Counted from the stretch's first letter, positions 8,346-17,883 are shown. The stretch is 64,000 nucleotides of DNA from Falsirhodobacter xinxiangensis (GCF_004959935.1 NZ_SMYN01000001.1:284280-348279); one strand, 5' to 3'. Notes: generated by a model not told the origin, from the sequence alone. Numbers and translations: made by a program.

Positions 8346-9419
8346 ATGGCAACGCGCAGATTGGTCCTTGCCGGATTGCTGGCCAGCGCCGTGCCGCGCG
8401 TCGGCTGGGCGGATGCCGGCAGCCCGGCATGGCTGGCCGCTGCGCGCCTGCCCGATGACAGCCACGCGCTGCACGGGATCGCGTCGGACGGGCAGATCCT
8501 GTTCCGCATCCCACTGCCCGCGCGCGGCCATGCCGCCGCCGCCCATCCGACCCGCCCCGAGGCCGTCGCATTCGCACGCAGCCCCGGCACCTATGCGCTG
8601 GTGATCGACTGCGCGACCGGAACCCTGCGCGCCCGCCTGACCCCACCCGAGGGGCGGCAGTTCAACGGCCACGGCGCCTTTTCGCAGGACGGCACGGTGC
8701 TCTGGACCTCCGAGGTGCTGGCCGAGACGTCGGAGGGGCGCGTGGGCGTATGGGACGCGCGCAGCTATCGCCGAATGGGGGAGTTTCCCTCGGGCGGGAT
8801 CGGCCCGCACGAGATCCGGCGCATTCCCGGCACCGACACGCTGGTGGTCGCCAATGGCGGCATCCGCACCGATCCGCAGGACCGCAGCAAGCTGAACATC
8901 GACGCGATGCGCCCGAACCTGTGCTATCTGACAGACGGCATGGTGCAGGACGTGGTGGAACTGCCGGACTTTGCCCAGTTGTCGATCCGCCATCTTGCGC
9001 TGCGCGGCGATGCCGTCGCCTTCGCCATGCAGTGGGAGGGCGACCCCGCCGAACCCGTGCCGCTGCTGGGCATCCACCGGCGCGGCACCGCCCCGACGCT
9101 GTGCTGGCCGGCCGAGGCCGAGATGTTCGCGATGCGCAGCTATGCCGGGTCCATCGCATGGGCGGATGACGGGCGCATCGGGCTGACCTCGCCCCCCGGC
9201 GGGGTGGTGATGATCCATGCGGCGGACGGCACGCCCGTCGAACGGCACGCTCGCCCGGATGCCAGCGGCATCGCCCCGGCCCCCGGCGGGTTTGCGATCA
9301 CCGATGGCGGCGGTTCGATCTGTGTGCTGCGGGATCGGCTGTCGCCGCTGACGCGCGAGGATGTGGCCTGGGACAATCACCTGGTGGCGATCGACTCCAC
9401 GATCGCCCGAAGCGGCTGA
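8346..9419 (+). CDS. DUF1513 beta-propeller-like periplasmic protein
   Basis: 357 residues. The N-terminus (MATRRLVLAGLLASAVP) resembles a twin-arginine signal. The rest is a repetitive beta-strand protein with blade-like motifs such as FNGHGAFSQDG, GIGPHEIRRIPGTDTLVVANGG and SIRHLALRGDAVAFA. DUF1513 proteins are predicted propellers found next to imelysin/DUF1111 genes; the molecular role is unknown. It ends the operon and its last 43 bp overlap gntK on the other strand. Confidence 0.85.
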   Translation: MATRRLVLAGLLASAVPRVGWADAGSPAWLAAARLPDDSHALHGIASDGQILFRIPLPARGHAAAAHPTRPEAVAFARSPGTYALVIDCATGTLRARLTPPEGRQFNGHGAFSQDGTVLWTSEVLAETSEGRVGVWDARSYRRMGEFPSGGIGPHEIRRIPGTDTLVVANGGIRTDPQDRSKLNIDAMRPNLCYLTDGMVQDVVELPDFAQLSIRHLALRGDAVAFAMQWEGDPAEPVPLLGIHRRGTAPTLCWPAEAEMFAMRSYAGSIAWADDGRIGLTSPPGGVVMIHAADGTPVERHARPDASGIAPAPGGFAITDGGGSICVLRDRLSPLTREDVAWDNHLVAIDSTIARSG

Positions 9420-9859
9420 TCTATGTCCACCGTGATCGCGTCTTCGTCCGGCCCCGGCGGCTCCAGCGCGTCAAGCTGCGATCGCAGCAGCGCGCCCGGC
9501 ATGAAATGCCCGGTCCGGCCCGCCATGCGAGCCGCCAGAACCTCGGGCGCGCCGGTCAGATGCACGAACAGGATCGGCCCCGCCTGCCGCAGCCGATCGC
9601 GGTAGCGCCGTTTAAGCGCCGAACACCCGACGATCACCGGCACCGCCCCCAGCGCCTCGGCCACTTTTTCCAGCCACGGCGCGCGGTCGGCATCGGTCAG
9701 CGGCTGCCCCGCTGCCATCTTGGCGATATTGGCAGGCGGGTGCAGGTCGTCCCCGTCCAGATACGGCACGCCCGTCCGGGCCGACAGCGCGCGCCCGACG
9801 GTGGTTTTTCCCGATCCCGACACGCCCATCAGAACCATCCGCGTCATCGCGCGTTGCAT
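9377..9859 (-). CDS. gntK: Gluconokinase
   Basis: 160 residues, typical of the shikimate-kinase-like GntK family. The Walker A loop is MGVSGSGKTTVG. It is followed by the substrate-binding DGDDLHPPANIAKM, the CSALKRRYRDRLR segment, and the GHFMPGALLRSQLDALE lid region. It phosphorylates D-gluconate to 6-phosphogluconate for the Entner-Doudoroff or pentose-phosphate route. It stands alone, with no gluconate permease nearby, and overlaps the convergent DUF1513 gene by 43 bp. Confidence 0.92.
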   Translation of the reverse strand: MQRAMTRMVLMGVSGSGKTTVGRALSARTGVPYLDGDDLHPPANIAKMAAGQPLTDADRAPWLEKVAEALGAVPVIVGCSALKRRYRDRLRQAGPILFVHLTGAPEVLAARMAGRTGHFMPGALLRSQLDALEPPGPDEDAITVDIDQPLRAIVESIATR

Positions 9860-9890
9860 AGTGCCGCCCCCCTCGTGATAGCCTTGGTGC

Positions 9891-10541
9891 ATGCTGACCC
9901 TGACCGACATCCGCAAAAGCTACGACACTTCCGAAGGTTCCGTAACCGTGCTGGACGGCGTCAGCCTGTCGCTGCCGCCGGGCGGGACGGTGGCCCTGAC
10001 CGGGGAATCGGGCAGCGGCAAAAGCACGCTGCTGCATCTGGCCGCCGGGCTGGACGCCCCCGATGGCGGCAGTGTCGAGGTTGCGGGCCAGCCGATGGGC
10101 CGAACCGATGCCGAACGCGCAAGGATGCGGCGGGAAACGGTGGGACTGGTGTTCCAGCAGTTCAACCTGATCCCGTCTCTGGACGTGGCGGCGAATATGG
10201 CGTTTCAGGCGCGGCTGGCAGGGCGGTTCGATCCTGCGTGGCAGGCGGAACTGGCCGGGGCGCTCGGGCTTTCGGCTCTGCTGCACCGCTACCCCGAACA
10301 GCTTTCGGGCGGGCAGCAGCAACGGGTCGCCATCGGACGCGCGCTTGCCGGGCGCCCAGCGCTGATCCTTGCGGATGAACCCACCGGGAACCTTGACGAA
10401 GCCACGGGCGATCAAGTCATGGCGCTGATGCTGCGGCTGGTGGCCGATACGGGCGCGGCGCTGCTGATGGTCACACATTCGCCGCGCCTTGCCGCGATGC
10501 TGGACCGTCACGCCCATCTGCGTGCCGGGCGGCTGGCATGA
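9891..10541 (+). CDS. ABC transporter ATP-binding protein (LolD/MacB-type)
   Basis: 216 residues with a complete nucleotide-binding domain: Walker [11 protein letters not shown]-loop [11 protein letters not shown], signature [15 protein letters not shown] and Walker [13 protein letters not shown]. The closest family is the LolD/MacB/FtsE exporters that work with FtsX-like permeases, which agrees with the next gene, whose start overlaps this stop by 4 bp. Together they would form a mechanotransmission-type exporter or lipoprotein-handling machine in the inner membrane; the cargo is not known. Confidence 0.9.
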   Translation: MLTLTDIRKSYDTSEGSVTVLDGVSLSLPPGGTVALTGESGSGKSTLLHLAAGLDAPDGGSVEVAGQPMGRTDAERARMRRETVGLVFQQFNLIPSLDVAANMAFQARLAGRFDPAWQAELAGALGLSALLHRYPEQLSGGQQQRVAIGRALAGRPALILADEPTGNLDEATGDQVMALMLRLVADTGAALLMVTHSPRLAAMLDRHAHLRAGRLA

Positions 10542-12754
10542 ACGCGCTGCTGTCCCATTGGCGGCGGCATCCGGTGCAGGCGCTGATGCTGGTGCTGGGC
10601 CTTGCGCTGGCAACCGCGCTTTGGACCGGGGTGCAGGCCATCAATGCCGAGGCGCGGGCCAGCTATGACCGCGCCGCATCGACGCTGGCGCAGGACCGCC
10701 TGCCGCGTCTTGTTGCGCCGCGCATCACGCTGGCCGATTACGTCGCCCTGCGCCGCGCCGGCTGGCAGGTGTCGCCGGTGATCGAGGGCGACTGGCAATC
10801 CCTGCGCCTTGTCGGGATCGAGCCGCTGACCATGCCCTCCGAAGGCGAAGGTTCGCCCGATTTCCTGACCGATGGGGTGATCCTGTCATCCGAGCCGGTG
10901 GACGATCCGCGCGTGCGGGCGGCGGATCTGCCCCCCGGCCTTGCGCTGACCGATATCGGCGTCGCGGCGGGGATCTTCGGGCAGGACATCTCCTATCTGG
11001 TGCTTGTGTCGGGGGCTGCGCCGCCGGGGTATTCGGTGATCCGCCCGACCGGCGCGGACCTGTCGCAACTGACCGAAAGCTTCCATCTGAACCTGACCGC
11101 CTTTGGCTGGCTGGCCTTCGGCGTCGGGCTGTTCATCGTGCATTCCGCCGTCGGCCTCGCGTTCGAGCAGCGCCGCGCGATGTTCCGCACCCTGCGCGCA
11201 CTGGGCGTGTCGGCCCGTAGGCTGGCTGCGATGCTGCTGGCGGAACTGCTGATCTTTGCGCTGGTGGCCGGGGCGGCGGGGGTGGGCCTTGGCTGGCTGA
11301 TCGCGGCGGCGCTGCTGCCGGATGTGGCGGCGACATTGCGTGGGCTTTATGGCGCAGACGTGGGCGGCACGCTGAACCTGCGGGCGGAATGGTGGCTGGT
11401 CGGGCTGGCCATCGCGGTGCTGGGCACGCTGGTCGCGGCGGGGCAAAGCGTCTGGCGGCTGTGGCGGATGCCGCCGCTGGCCCCGGCGCAGCCGAGGGCA
11501 TGGGCGCGGGAATCGGCACGGGCGATGCGGATGCAGGCGTTGGCGGGGTTCGGTCTGTGGCTGGCGGCGGCGTTGCTGCTGCTGGTGCCGGGGCTGTGGG
11601 CGGGGTTCGGCGTGCTGGCGGGGCTGCTGCTGGGCGGGGCGCTGATCCTGCCCTTTGCGCTGGCCTTGGTGATGCGGCATTTCGGCGGTGGCGCGGTGGC
11701 GCAGTGGTTCTGGGCCGATACGCGACAACAGCTTCCGGGCCTGTCGCTGGCACTGATGGCGCTTTTGCTGGCGCTGGCGGCGAATATCGGCGTCGGCACG
11801 ATGGTCGGCAGCTTTCGCACCACCTTCACCGCGTGGCTGGACCAGCGGCTCGCGGCGGATCTGTATGTGGAGGCGGCGGACGCCGAAACCTCGGCCCGGC
11901 TGCTGGACTGGCTGGGGGATCGCGCGACGGCGCTGCCGATGATCCAGACCGAGGACACTCTGGACGGCCGCCCGGTCGAGGTGGTGGGCATGGTCGATGC
12001 CGCGCTGTTCCGCCGCGCCTGGCCCTTGTTGCAGGCTGTGCCGGACGCGTGGGACCGGCTGGCGGCGGGCGAGGTCTTTGTGAACGAACAGATGGGGCTT
12101 TCCCCCGGCGACGTGACGGGCATGGGCACCGTTGCGGGCGTCTATGCCGATTACGGCAACCCGATGCCGCAGGTGATCCTGTCCATGGACCGCCACCGCG
12201 CCGCCTATCCGCTGCCGATCCTGCGTCATGCGCTGATCACCGACCTGCCTGCATCGGCGATCCGCGAAGCGTTCCCGACCGTCGCCGTGCAGAATCAGGC
12301 CGCGATCCGCGAAGCCTCGGTGCAGGTGTTCGAGCGGACCTTTGCGGTGACCGGCGCGCTGAACGTGCTGACGTTGGGGGTCGCGGCGCTGGCGATCTTT
12401 GCAAGCCTGCTGACGCTGTCGGCACTGCGCCTGCCGCAGCTTGCGCCGGTCTGGGCGGCGGGGATGACGCGCGGGCGGCTGGCGGGGCTGGAGTTTCTGC
12501 GGACGCTGGCGCTAGCGGCGCTGGTCTGGGTGCTGGCGCTGCCGATGGGGCTGGCGCTGGCTTGGGTGTTGCTGGCGGTGGTCAATGTCGAGGCTTTTGG
12601 CTGGCGGCTGCCGATGCGGCTGTTCCCCGGCGACTGGCTGCGGCTGGGCGGGCTGTCGCTGATTGCAGCGGCCTTGGCGGCGGCGCTGCCTGTGCGGCGG
12701 CTGGCGCGGGTGCGCCCAGCGGAACTGCTGAAGGTGTTTGCCCATGAACGGTAA
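10538..12754 (+). CDS. FtsX-like ABC transporter permease (two-domain)
   Basis: 738 residues with an N-terminal membrane anchor (LMLVLGLALATALW), a periplasmic region, and two FtsX-type groups of three to four membrane spans (about residues 185-310 and 600-735), plus a central hydrophobic block near 325-425. This double-FtsX layout is that of large permeases such as those in att/YbbP-type exporters. It partners the preceding ATPase. The next gene, an AttH-like lipocalin, starts inside its last codons, forming an ATPase-permease-lipocalin set. Confidence 0.87.
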   Translation: MNALLSHWRRHPVQALMLVLGLALATALWTGVQAINAEARASYDRAASTLAQDRLPRLVAPRITLADYVALRRAGWQVSPVIEGDWQSLRLVGIEPLTMPSEGEGSPDFLTDGVILSSEPVDDPRVRAADLPPGLALTDIGVAAGIFGQDISYLVLVSGAAPPGYSVIRPTGADLSQLTESFHLNLTAFGWLAFGVGLFIVHSAVGLAFEQRRAMFRTLRALGVSARRLAAMLLAELLIFALVAGAAGVGLGWLIAAALLPDVAATLRGLYGADVGGTLNLRAEWWLVGLAIAVLGTLVAAGQSVWRLWRMPPLAPAQPRAWARESARAMRMQALAGFGLWLAAALLLLVPGLWAGFGVLAGLLLGGALILPFALALVMRHFGGGAVAQWFWADTRQQLPGLSLALMALLLALAANIGVGTMVGSFRTTFTAWLDQRLAADLYVEAADAETSARLLDWLGDRATALPMIQTEDTLDGRPVEVVGMVDAALFRRAWPLLQAVPDAWDRLAAGEVFVNEQMGLSPGDVTGMGTVAGVYADYGNPMPQVILSMDRHRAAYPLPILRHALITDLPASAIREAFPTVAVQNQAAIREASVQVFERTFAVTGALNVLTLGVAALAIFASLLTLSALRLPQLAPVWAAGMTRGRLAGLEFLRTLALAALVWVLALPMGLALAWVLLAVVNVEAFGWRLPMRLFPGDWLRLGGLSLIAAALAAALPVRRLARVRPAELLKVFAHER

Positions 12755-13745
12755 GGTTCTTGCGCTGGTGCTGCTGGCATCCCCGGCCTTCGCACAAGGG
12801 TTCGCGGGGCTGGGCACCGATGCGGGCGGTTTCGCGATCCCGGAACGCGGACCGTTCGACTTTCCTGCCGACCATGCCGCCCACCCGGAGTTTCGCATCG
12901 AATGGTGGTATGTGACCGCCAACCTGACCGACGCGAATGGCACGGAATACGGGGCGCAATGGACACTGTTCCGCAGCGCTCTTGCCCCGTTCGAGGCGGA
13001 GGGATGGGCCAGCCCGCAGGTCTGGCTGGGCCATGCCGCGCTGACGACCGCCACCACCCACCGCGCGGCGGAAAAGCTGGCGCGGGGCGGGATCGGACAG
13101 GCGGGGGCATCGACGACCGAGGCGTGGATCGACGATTGGAGGTTGGCGGACCGGATGGTCGCGCATGGGGACGGCTTCGCCTATGATCTTGCGCTGGAGG
13201 CGACGGGGCCGCTGGTGGCTCAGGGCGACGGCGGCTATTCGGTGAAGTCGGCGGCGGGACAGGCCAGCCGCTATTACTCGCAGCCCTTCTTTCGCGCCTC
13301 GGGCAGTGTGGAGCTGGATGGCAGGACCATCCCCGTCACCGGTACGGCATGGCTGGACCGCGAATGGTCCTCGCAGCCGCTCGCAAGTGATCAGTCGGGC
13401 TGGGACTGGTTCAGCCTGTCCTTCGACGATGGCGCGCGGCTGATGGGCTTCCGCCTGCGCGGGACCGAGGATTACACCAGCGCGACATGGATCGCCCCGG
13501 AGGGGGTGCCCGACCCGCAGCCGCCGGGTGCGCTGCGGCTGACACCCCTGCGAACGGCGCAGGTCGAAGGGCGCGAGGTTCCGGTGGAATGGCGGCTGGA
13601 ACTGCCGGCCAAGGGGCTGGACATCACGACGCGGGCGCTGAACGATCGGGCGTGGAACGTGCTGACCATCCCCTATTGGGAAGGGCCGATCCGCGCCTCG
13701 GGCAGCCATCCGGGGCACGGCTATCTGGAGATGACCGGCTATTGA
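12744..13745 (+). CDS. AttH/CrtC-like lipocalin-domain secreted protein
   Basis: 333 residues with a signal peptide (LALVLLASPAFAQ). The family motifs EFRIEWWYVTANL, WLDREWSSQPL and WDWFSLSFDDG identify it as the tandem-lipocalin family that includes Agrobacterium AttH and the carotenoid hydratase CrtC. In this gene order, after an ABC ATPase and an FtsX-like permease, it is AttH-like rather than a carotenoid enzyme; no crt genes are present. It probably binds or handles a lipophilic molecule delivered by the transporter (inference). Confidence 0.85.
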   Translation: MNGKVLALVLLASPAFAQGFAGLGTDAGGFAIPERGPFDFPADHAAHPEFRIEWWYVTANLTDANGTEYGAQWTLFRSALAPFEAEGWASPQVWLGHAALTTATTHRAAEKLARGGIGQAGASTTEAWIDDWRLADRMVAHGDGFAYDLALEATGPLVAQGDGGYSVKSAAGQASRYYSQPFFRASGSVELDGRTIPVTGTAWLDREWSSQPLASDQSGWDWFSLSFDDGARLMGFRLRGTEDYTSATWIAPEGVPDPQPPGALRLTPLRTAQVEGREVPVEWRLELPAKGLDITTRALNDRAWNVLTIPYWEGPIRASGSHPGHGYLEMTGY

Positions 13746-13833
13746 TGCGGTGGATGCATGGCAAGGTTGCGGCATTGGCGGTGGTTGCGGGGCGCGGCAG
13801 GGATTATCTCGGCCCCGCATGAAGGAGCCGACG

Positions 13834-13956
13834 ATGTCCAAGAAACCCGACGCCGCAACCCAGTCGCTGGAATATTACCGCCGCGAGGCACCGAAGCCCG
13901 CGAACACCCCCGCCTCGTCCGTGCTGGATCAGATGTTCGGCTATTACGCCGCGTGA
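13834..13956 (+). CDS. Small conserved-looking protein of 40 residues
   Basis: It begins MSKKPDAATQSLEYYRR and ends LDQMFGYYAA, with GGAG at good distance before the ATG. The aromatic end (MFGYYAA) looks like small Rhodobacterales proteins I have seen without a known role. Polar, no signal or membrane segment. It lies between the AttH-like gene and a small membrane protein in the same direction, so it may be the tail of that operon. Confidence 0.55.
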   Translation: MSKKPDAATQSLEYYRREAPKPANTPASSVLDQMFGYYAA

Positions 13957-13960
13957 TGCC

Positions 13961-14170
13961 ATGCCGTTGCTGCTGATCATCGTCGCCGCCGTGTTCTTCG
14001 TGACGGCGTGGATCTGGTATCGCAGCAACACGCTGACGCCCAACTGCACATGGCGCGAGGATCGCCGCCGCGCCGGGCCGGACGAGGCGTTCTTCCACTG
14101 CCTCGTCTGCGGCGCCGAGGAGCGGCTGCCGAAAGGCAAGCAGCCGCGCCACTGCCGCCGTCAGCAGTAA
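13961..14170 (+). CDS. Small membrane-anchored protein with cysteine/histidine tail
   Basis: 69 residues: one N-terminal membrane span (LLLIIVAAVFFVTAWIWY), then a basic cytoplasmic part with FHCLVCGAEE and PRHC, a possible single zinc or metal site. No family recognised. It begins 4 bp after the previous small gene and its end overlaps the convergent aldo/keto reductase by 10 bp. Confidence 0.6.
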   Translation: MPLLLIIVAAVFFVTAWIWYRSNTLTPNCTWREDRRRAGPDEAFFHCLVCGAEERLPKGKQPRHCRRQQ

Positions 14171-15120
14171 CGTTCCACGAAAGCCATCTGCTGGTCGCTG
14201 TAACGGTCGCCATGCGCGAATCCAGCGGGCAGGATGCGCCCGATCTCGGCCAGTTCCTCGGGCGTCAGGGGGGCGCTGTCCCAGTCGCCCAGATGATCCG
14301 CCGTGCGTGTGCCGGGAATCGGGATGATGTGATCCCCTTGCGCCAGCACCCATGCCAGCGCCGTCCCGGCAACCGTCCGCCCCCGCGCTGCGCAGAAATC
14401 GCGAAACCGCGCGATGGCCGCGAGGTTCGCGCCGAAGTTCGGCTCGATGAAACGCGGGTTGGTGGCACGGAAATCGACGCCCTGCTTGAAATCGCGCTTC
14501 AGCGGCTCGCGCCCGAACATCCCCCGCCCCAGCGGAGAGAAGGCGACGAAGGCGACGCCCAGATCGGCACAGGCCTCGATCAGACCCAGTTCCGGCTGGC
14601 GCGACCACAGCGAATATTCGTTCTGCACCGCCGTCACCGGGTGGACGGCATGGGCACGGCGCAGCGTGGACGGCGCAATCTCGGACAGGCCATAGCCGCC
14701 GATCTTCCCCTCCTCGATCAGCCGGGACATGGTGCCGGCCAGATCCTCGATGACGATTTCGGGCTGGCGGCGGTGGATATAGTAAAGATCGACATGATCG
14801 CGGTTCAGACGGCGAAGCGAGGCTTCGAGGCTTTCGCGGATATAGGCTTCGTCATTGCGGACCGTGCGCTGTGGCCCGCCGACGATCCCGCATTTGGTGG
14901 CAAGGTGGATGTCGCGGCGCCCCCATTTGCCGATGATCGTCTCGGACAGCCCCGCGCCATAGATGTTGGCGGTGTCGAAATGGGTGATTCCGGCCTCGGC
15001 CGCGGCGTCCAGACAGGCCAGCGAAGTCGCCTCGTCCGTCGCGCCGAACATGCCGCCGAAGCTCATCGCGCCGAAGCCGATCGCGCCGACCTTTCGGCCA
15101 CCAAGTTTGCGCTGTTCCAT
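14161..15120 (-). CDS. Aldo/keto reductase
   Basis: 319 residues forming a TIM-barrel oxidoreductase. The catalytic set is visible: aspartate and tyrosine in FDTANIYGAG, lysine in HLATKCG and histidine in DLYYIHRRQPE. The C-terminal NADPH-binding stretch IIPIPGTRTADHL is present. It belongs to the AKR11/AKR13-like group (YghZ/Tas neighbours) that reduces aldehydes and ketones with NADPH; the natural substrate cannot be read. Start at 15120 has GAGAGC upstream. Confidence 0.9.
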   Translation of the reverse strand: MEQRKLGGRKVGAIGFGAMSFGGMFGATDEATSLACLDAAAEAGITHFDTANIYGAGLSETIIGKWGRRDIHLATKCGIVGGPQRTVRNDEAYIRESLEASLRRLNRDHVDLYYIHRRQPEIVIEDLAGTMSRLIEEGKIGGYGLSEIAPSTLRRAHAVHPVTAVQNEYSLWSRQPELGLIEACADLGVAFVAFSPLGRGMFGREPLKRDFKQGVDFRATNPRFIEPNFGANLAAIARFRDFCAARGRTVAGTALAWVLAQGDHIIPIPGTRTADHLGDWDSAPLTPEELAEIGRILPAGFAHGDRYSDQQMAFVERYC

Positions 15121-15173
15121 GATGCTCTCCTTTTCGCTGCGGCGCAGCAGGAAAGCCCGGCGAATCGGTCCAG

Positions 15174-15860
15174 TCAAGCGAAAGCGGCACCGAGCGCCAC
15201 TTCCACCATCCGCGCAAAGCTGCGCTCGCGATCCTCGGGCGGCAGGGATTCATCCGTCAGCAGATGGTCGGACACGGTCAGCACGGCCAAGGCACGGCAA
15301 CCGTGGCGCGCGGCAAGGGCGTAAAGCTCCGCCGCTTCCATCTCGACCGCCAGAACGCCGTGGCGGCGCATCTGTTCGCCAAGGTCCGCCCGTTCGTCAT
15401 AGAAGGTGTCGGAGGAGTAGATCTGCCCCACATGCGCCTCGGGGGCCAGTGCGGCGGCGGCGCGCAGCAGGCCGAAATCGGCGGTCGGCGCGAAGTGCAA
15501 TTCGCGGAAGATCGTGGCCGAGGGCCAGCCCGCATGGCAGGCCGACATCGCCAGCACCAGATCGCGCACCTTGACATTCGGCTGCATCCCGCCCGCCGAT
15601 CCGATGCGGATCAGCGTCTTCGCCCCCAGACGGATCAGTTCGTTGACGTAGATCGACGTGGAGGGCATCCCCATCCCCGTCCCTTGGATCGTCACCTTTT
15701 GTCCGCGCCACGACCCGGTGAAGCCCAGCATCCCGCGAATGCCGTTCACCTGCACCGCGCCGTCCAGAAACGTCTCGGCCGCCCATTTCGCGCGCAGGGG
15801 ATCGCCGGGCAGCAACACGGTTTCTGCAATGTCGGCGGCGGGGTCGATGTGGTGGGTCAT
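15174..15860 (-). CDS. deoD: Purine-nucleoside phosphorylase, DeoD type
   Basis: 228 residues of the hexameric low-molecular-weight family. Phosphate and substrate motifs [47 protein letters not shown] and [11 protein letters not shown] are intact; the last holds the catalytic aspartate. It splits purine (deoxy)nucleosides with phosphate to base and (deoxy)ribose 1-phosphate. The start at 15860 follows GGAGAGGAC and overlaps the stop of the upstream GntR regulator (ATGA), so it is probably co-transcribed with it. Confidence 0.93.
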   Translation of the reverse strand: MTHHIDPAADIAETVLLPGDPLRAKWAAETFLDGAVQVNGIRGMLGFTGSWRGQKVTIQGTGMGMPSTSIYVNELIRLGAKTLIRIGSAGGMQPNVKVRDLVLAMSACHAGWPSATIFRELHFAPTADFGLLRAAAALAPEAHVGQIYSSDTFYDERADLGEQMRRHGVLAVEMEAAELYALAARHGCRALAVLTVSDHLLTDESLPPEDRERSFARMVEVALGAAFA

Positions 15861-16513
15861 GTCCTCTCCCATCCGGCAAGGTGGCGCAGACCTTGGGTGA
15901 CATCGGTGCGGATCGCAAGGCGCAGGCCCGGCTCGTCGCCTGCGCGCAGGGCGGCGATGATGTGGCGGTGATGCGCGGGCGGCTCGTTCCGGCGCAGGCG
16001 GCCATAGAGCGCGCGCATCGTCGGCCCCAGTTGCAGCCAGACCGTTTCCGTCAGCGCCAGCATCGCCGGCGCCTGCGCGCGCAGGTAAAGCGTGCGGTGA
16101 AATTCGAGGTTCGTGCGGATATAGGCGACGGCATCGCCCTTGGCGACCGCCTCGCCATTCGCCGCATTGATCGCGGCCAGTCGGTCGATCAGCGCGAAAT
16201 GCGCGCGGGGCAAGGCGCGGGACGCCAGCTCCGGCTCCAAAAGCGCGCGGATGGCGGCCAGTTCCTCGATCCGTTCTGGCGTCAGCTCCGGCGTCGCGAC
16301 CCGCCCGGACGACGACAGCGTCAGCGCCCCTTCGGCCACCAGCCGCCGCACCGCCTCGCGGGCGGGGGTCATCGACACGCCGAATTCGCGCCCCAGCCCG
16401 CGCAAGGTCAGCGCCTGACCCGGCGCCAGTTCGCCATGCATGACCTGCGTTCGCAGCGCGCGATACAGCCGTTCATGCGTGGCGGCGCCCGCCTCGGACC
16501 GGGGTGTCAGCAT
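15857..16513 (-). CDS. GntR-family (FCD) transcriptional regulator
   Basis: About 218 residues. The N-terminal winged helix ([30 protein letters not shown]) is followed by an FCD ligand-binding domain with histidines in NLEFHRTLY and HHRHIIAAL, typical metal/ligand positions. It may regulate the purine-salvage gene it overlaps (inference). The start is uncertain: ATG at 16513 overlaps the upstream stop, and another ATG at 16525 is possible. Confidence 0.85.
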   Translation of the reverse strand: MLTPRSEAGAATHERLYRALRTQVMHGELAPGQALTLRGLGREFGVSMTPAREAVRRLVAEGALTLSSSGRVATPELTPERIEELAAIRALLEPELASRALPRAHFALIDRLAAINAANGEAVAKGDAVAYIRTNLEFHRTLYLRAQAPAMLALTETVWLQLGPTMRALYGRLRRNEPPAHHRHIIAALRAGDEPGLRLAIRTDVTQGLRHLAGWERT

Positions 16514-17187
16514 GTGAACTGCCATGCGTGCAGGCTGCCGCCCTCGCGCCGCAACCATGCGCGGCGGGGGGCATAGTCTGGCATCAGCTGCGCAACCACG
16601 GCCCAGAAGGCGGGCGAATGGTTCATCTCGGCCAGATGGGCGACCTCGTGCGCGGCGACGTAATCCAGCACCTCGGGCGGGGCGAGGATCAGCCGCCAGT
16701 TATACATCAGCCCGCCATCCGCCGTGCAGCTTCCCCACCGGCTGCGGGTGTCGCGCAGGGTGATGCGGGCATAGCTGCGCCCGATCCGCGCGGCATGGTG
16801 GTCCGATGCCGCCGCCAGCCGGTCGCGCGCCAGCGCCTTGAGCCATGCCTGCACCTTCGGCCCCGGATCTCCGGAGACAAGAAGCGAATCGCCGTCCACG
16901 CGAATCCGCCCCACGCCCTGCCGAATGGTCAGCGCCCGCCCCGCGACGGGCAGGACGGTGCCGAAATCCACCGCCGCCCCCGGCGCGACCCCTTCCAGCG
17001 CGCGGCGTATCCAAGCCTCCTGCCCTGCCGCGAAGGCCAGCGCATCGGCTTCGCGCGCACGCATCGGCAGCGACAGCGTCACCCGCCCGTCAAGCCGCGA
17101 AACGCGCAGGGAAAAGCGCCGCGCACGCGGCGAACGGCGCAGCGTGATCTCCACCTGTGGGGTTCCGGGCAACAGCGGCATGGGCAT
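16507..17187 (-). CDS. YgjP-type zinc metallopeptidase (M48/DUF45 family)
   Basis: 226 residues. The zinc-binding and catalytic motif HEVAHLAEMNHSPAFW (HExxH plus downstream histidine) is intact, preceded by the family's RSRWGSCTADGGLMYNWRLI. Members are cytosolic putative metalloproteases of unknown target. The start at 17187 has AAGGAG directly upstream. The gene heads a three-gene minus-strand set with the GntR regulator and deoD. Confidence 0.88.
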   Translation of the reverse strand: MPMPLLPGTPQVEITLRRSPRARRFSLRVSRLDGRVTLSLPMRAREADALAFAAGQEAWIRRALEGVAPGAAVDFGTVLPVAGRALTIRQGVGRIRVDGDSLLVSGDPGPKVQAWLKALARDRLAAASDHHAARIGRSYARITLRDTRSRWGSCTADGGLMYNWRLILAPPEVLDYVAAHEVAHLAEMNHSPAFWAVVAQLMPDYAPRRAWLRREGGSLHAWQFTC

Positions 17188-17332
17188 TCTCCTTGGCCGG
17201 TGCCAGATTAGCCTTGCATCCGACAAGGGGAACCCCCATCTGTGCGGCTTCGGAAAGCCTTTGACAGACGTGCGCCCGTGTGGCAAGCGACTGCGACTCT
17301 GCAACAGCCAGCCTCTCTTGAAGGAACAGACC

Positions 17333-17665
17333 ATGCCCAAAGAGGAATGGGGCACGAAGCGCCTTTGCCCGACCACCGGCAAACGCTTCTACGACCTGAA
17401 CCGCTCCCCGATCGTCAGCCCCTATACGGGCGAAGTCGTGGATATCGAAAGCGCGCGCCGCAAGGCCGCCGCGGCAGTGATCTCGCGCGTTGCGTCTGAA
17501 AAAGATGACGAATCGCTGGTCGAGGACATCGACGGCGACGATCTGCTGGAAAACAGCACGACCGAAGACAACGATCTGGACGACGATCTGCTGGAAGACG
17601 ACAGCGACGACAACGTCTCGTTGGACGAACTGGCCGACGTTGCCGGCGACGAAGACGAGGGCTGA
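17333..17665 (+). CDS. TIGR02300 (FYDLN acid domain) protein
   Basis: 110 residues. The conserved N-terminus carries WGTKRLCPTTGKRFYDLN and SPYTGEV; the rest is a long acidic tail rich in Asp and Glu from about residue 55. This family is nearly confined to alphaproteobacteria, and its function is unknown. AAGGAA precedes the ATG at 17333. Confidence 0.92.
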   Translation: MPKEEWGTKRLCPTTGKRFYDLNRSPIVSPYTGEVVDIESARRKAAAAVISRVASEKDDESLVEDIDGDDLLENSTTEDNDLDDDLLEDDSDDNVSLDELADVAGDEDEG

Positions 17666-17782
17666 GGCCCTGCGAAAAGTTTTGGCGGGGCGCGCAATTT
17701 TTCCACTTGCACCTCGCCGGGACAAACCATAGAAGGCCCAAGCGAGACGGGAACGGCAACGATAACGGATCGCGAACCCGGT

Positions 17783-17858
<76 letters not shown>

Positions 17859-17883
17859 AATAAAATAAAGACTTGAACGACAA

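Noticed and set aside
12744-13745. Carotenoid 1,2-hydratase (CrtC) for the lipocalin-fold gene
   Set aside because: Same superfamily, but the neighbours are an ABC exporter and no carotenoid genes are present; the signal peptide and context favour an AttH-like role.
13745-13822. 25-codon ORF beginning MRWMHGKVAALAV directly after the AttH-like gene
   Set aside because: Very short, no conservation signal or clear ribosome site of its own.
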